A stretch of 64,000 nucleotides of DNA from Diplonema japonicum (lineage: Eukaryota > Euglenozoa > Diplonemea > Diplonemida > Diplonemidae): assembly GCA_964019335.1 (NCBI GenBank), contig OZ025691.1:434001-498000 (forward strand), given 5' to 3'. Position numbers and translations under genes: made by a program. Positions 63,530 through 64,000 of the stretch are shown piece by piece. A model generated the notes under the pieces. That model was given only the letters and a program-made list of their open reading frames with translations, had not been told where the DNA came from and did no database searches. Position 1 is the first letter of the stretch; the number at the start of each line of letters is the position of its first letter.

Positions 63530-64000
63530 ATGAGTAATGCAACCAGCAACGCTTATGATCAGCTCCATCTACATTGGTTCGACTATGCGAGTGCAGTGGT
63601 ATGGTTCTCCTTTTTTTTAAGATCTTTTTTCCAGGTTGTGTTTATCTTAGCAGTGGGGATTACCGTGAAGTCGTGGAGGGGGCAAGAAAACAATGTGTAC
63701 TCGTACTTCTTGGGGGGGCGGACGGCGCCATGGTGGGTTGTGGGGTTCTCCCTGTTCAGCTACGGAACGGGTGTAGAGTACGCGATGGGGATGACAAAAG
63801 CAGGGTACACAGACGGCATTGCTGCCGGCATCTTCATGTGGGGCTCGATACCACCTCTCCTTGGGCTGGCGTACTTCTTCCTTAAGGAGTACCGCGAGCT
63901 GGACATCATTACACTCCCCACGTTCCTCTTCAAACCTTTCGACGGCACAACGCGACTCATCTTCTCCATCTTCACGCTCCTCTTGTCTGTGATGCGGATT
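63530..64000 (+). CDS. Sodium/solute symporter (SSF/SGLT family), 3' truncated by the window
   Basis: Exon 1 is 63530-63598 and exon 2 runs from 63635 past the window end; the intron (GTATG..TTCCAG, 36 nt) is phase 0. 145 residues are visible. After a short outer N-terminus, TM1 (VVVFILAVGITV) is followed by the SSF core YFLGGRTAPWWVVGFSLFSY and then FMWGSIPPLLGLAYFFL and LDIITLPTFL, which match the first three helices of LeuT-fold SSF transporters. The substrate (sugar, amino acid, choline, vitamin or urea) cannot be told from this part. Confidence 0.85.
   Translation, partial: MSNATSNAYDQLHLHWFDYASAVVWFSFFLRSFFQVVFILAVGITVKSWRGQENNVYSYFLGGRTAPWWVVGFSLFSYGTGVEYAMGMTKAGYTDGIAAGIFMWGSIPPLLGLAYFFLKEYRELDIITLPTFLFKPFDGTTRLIFSIFTLLLSVMRI

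Overview
This is a nuclear genomic window from a eukaryotic protist. About 31 gene calls were made, all on the + strand and head to tail, plus one non-LTR retrotransposon. Genes in the dense part are separated by only about 50-150 bp. Most start codons follow an AG (usually CAG) by a few bases, commonly after a pyrimidine-rich stretch. This layout fits polycistronic transcription with spliced-leader trans-splicing, as in euglenozoans (diplonemids or euglenids; kinetoplastids fit poorly because of the many introns and the de novo purine gene) or another lineage with unidirectional gene clusters. The species cannot be named from the sequence. TAA, TAG and TGA are all used as ordinary stops. I reconstructed about 48 cis-introns by phase matching. 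Nearly all are 31-54 nt, most begin GTATG, and almost all end in AG.

Layout. 1-22.6 kb: a large SEA/EGF-like multi-pass membrane protein (5' end cut by the window), a LicD/fukutin-type transferase, a coiled-coil protein, an alpha-helical conserved hypothetical, RIO1 kinase, an actin-like protein with a coiled-coil tail, three unrecognised proteins, a polytopic membrane protein and a possible 58-aa protein. Spacers here are long and full of T, A, C and G homopolymers. 23.4-30.0 kb: a complete-looking non-LTR retrotransposon. ORF1 and ORF2 share one frame and are separated by a single TGA; ORF2 carries an OTU-type cysteine protease domain ahead of AP-endonuclease and reverse transcriptase. 31-35 kb: a small single-TM protein, an RNF170-like RING ligase and two tandem paralogous microproteins.

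35-64 kb: a dense array holding an F-box protein fused to what looks like a decayed dynein heavy-chain linker/AAA1, a JMJD8-like JmjC protein, a TPR-J-domain co-chaperone, a cytochrome b5-P-loop kinase fusion (possibly one gene with the co-chaperone), an LRR/SFI1-like centrosomal candidate, a coiled-coil gene with an exact 120-bp tandem duplication, ESF1, a TRM7/FTSJ1 methyltransferase, two RRM proteins (one BPA1/Vip1-like), a single-chain FGAM synthase, a membrane-anchored TTL-like ligase, a small unknown protein, a divergent DEAD-box helicase, a serine/threonine dehydratase and the start of a sodium/solute symporter.

The genes do not form one pathway. Several act in ribosome or RNA biogenesis (RIO1, ESF1, TRM7, the helicase), others in cytoskeleton or flagellar biology (actin-like, dynein-derived, LRR/SFI1-like, TTL-like). 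This is typical of functionally mixed polycistrons. The most unusual items are the F-box/pseudo-dynein, the OTU retroelement with its one-codon ORF1/ORF2 boundary, the b5-kinase fusion and the set of ultrashort introns.
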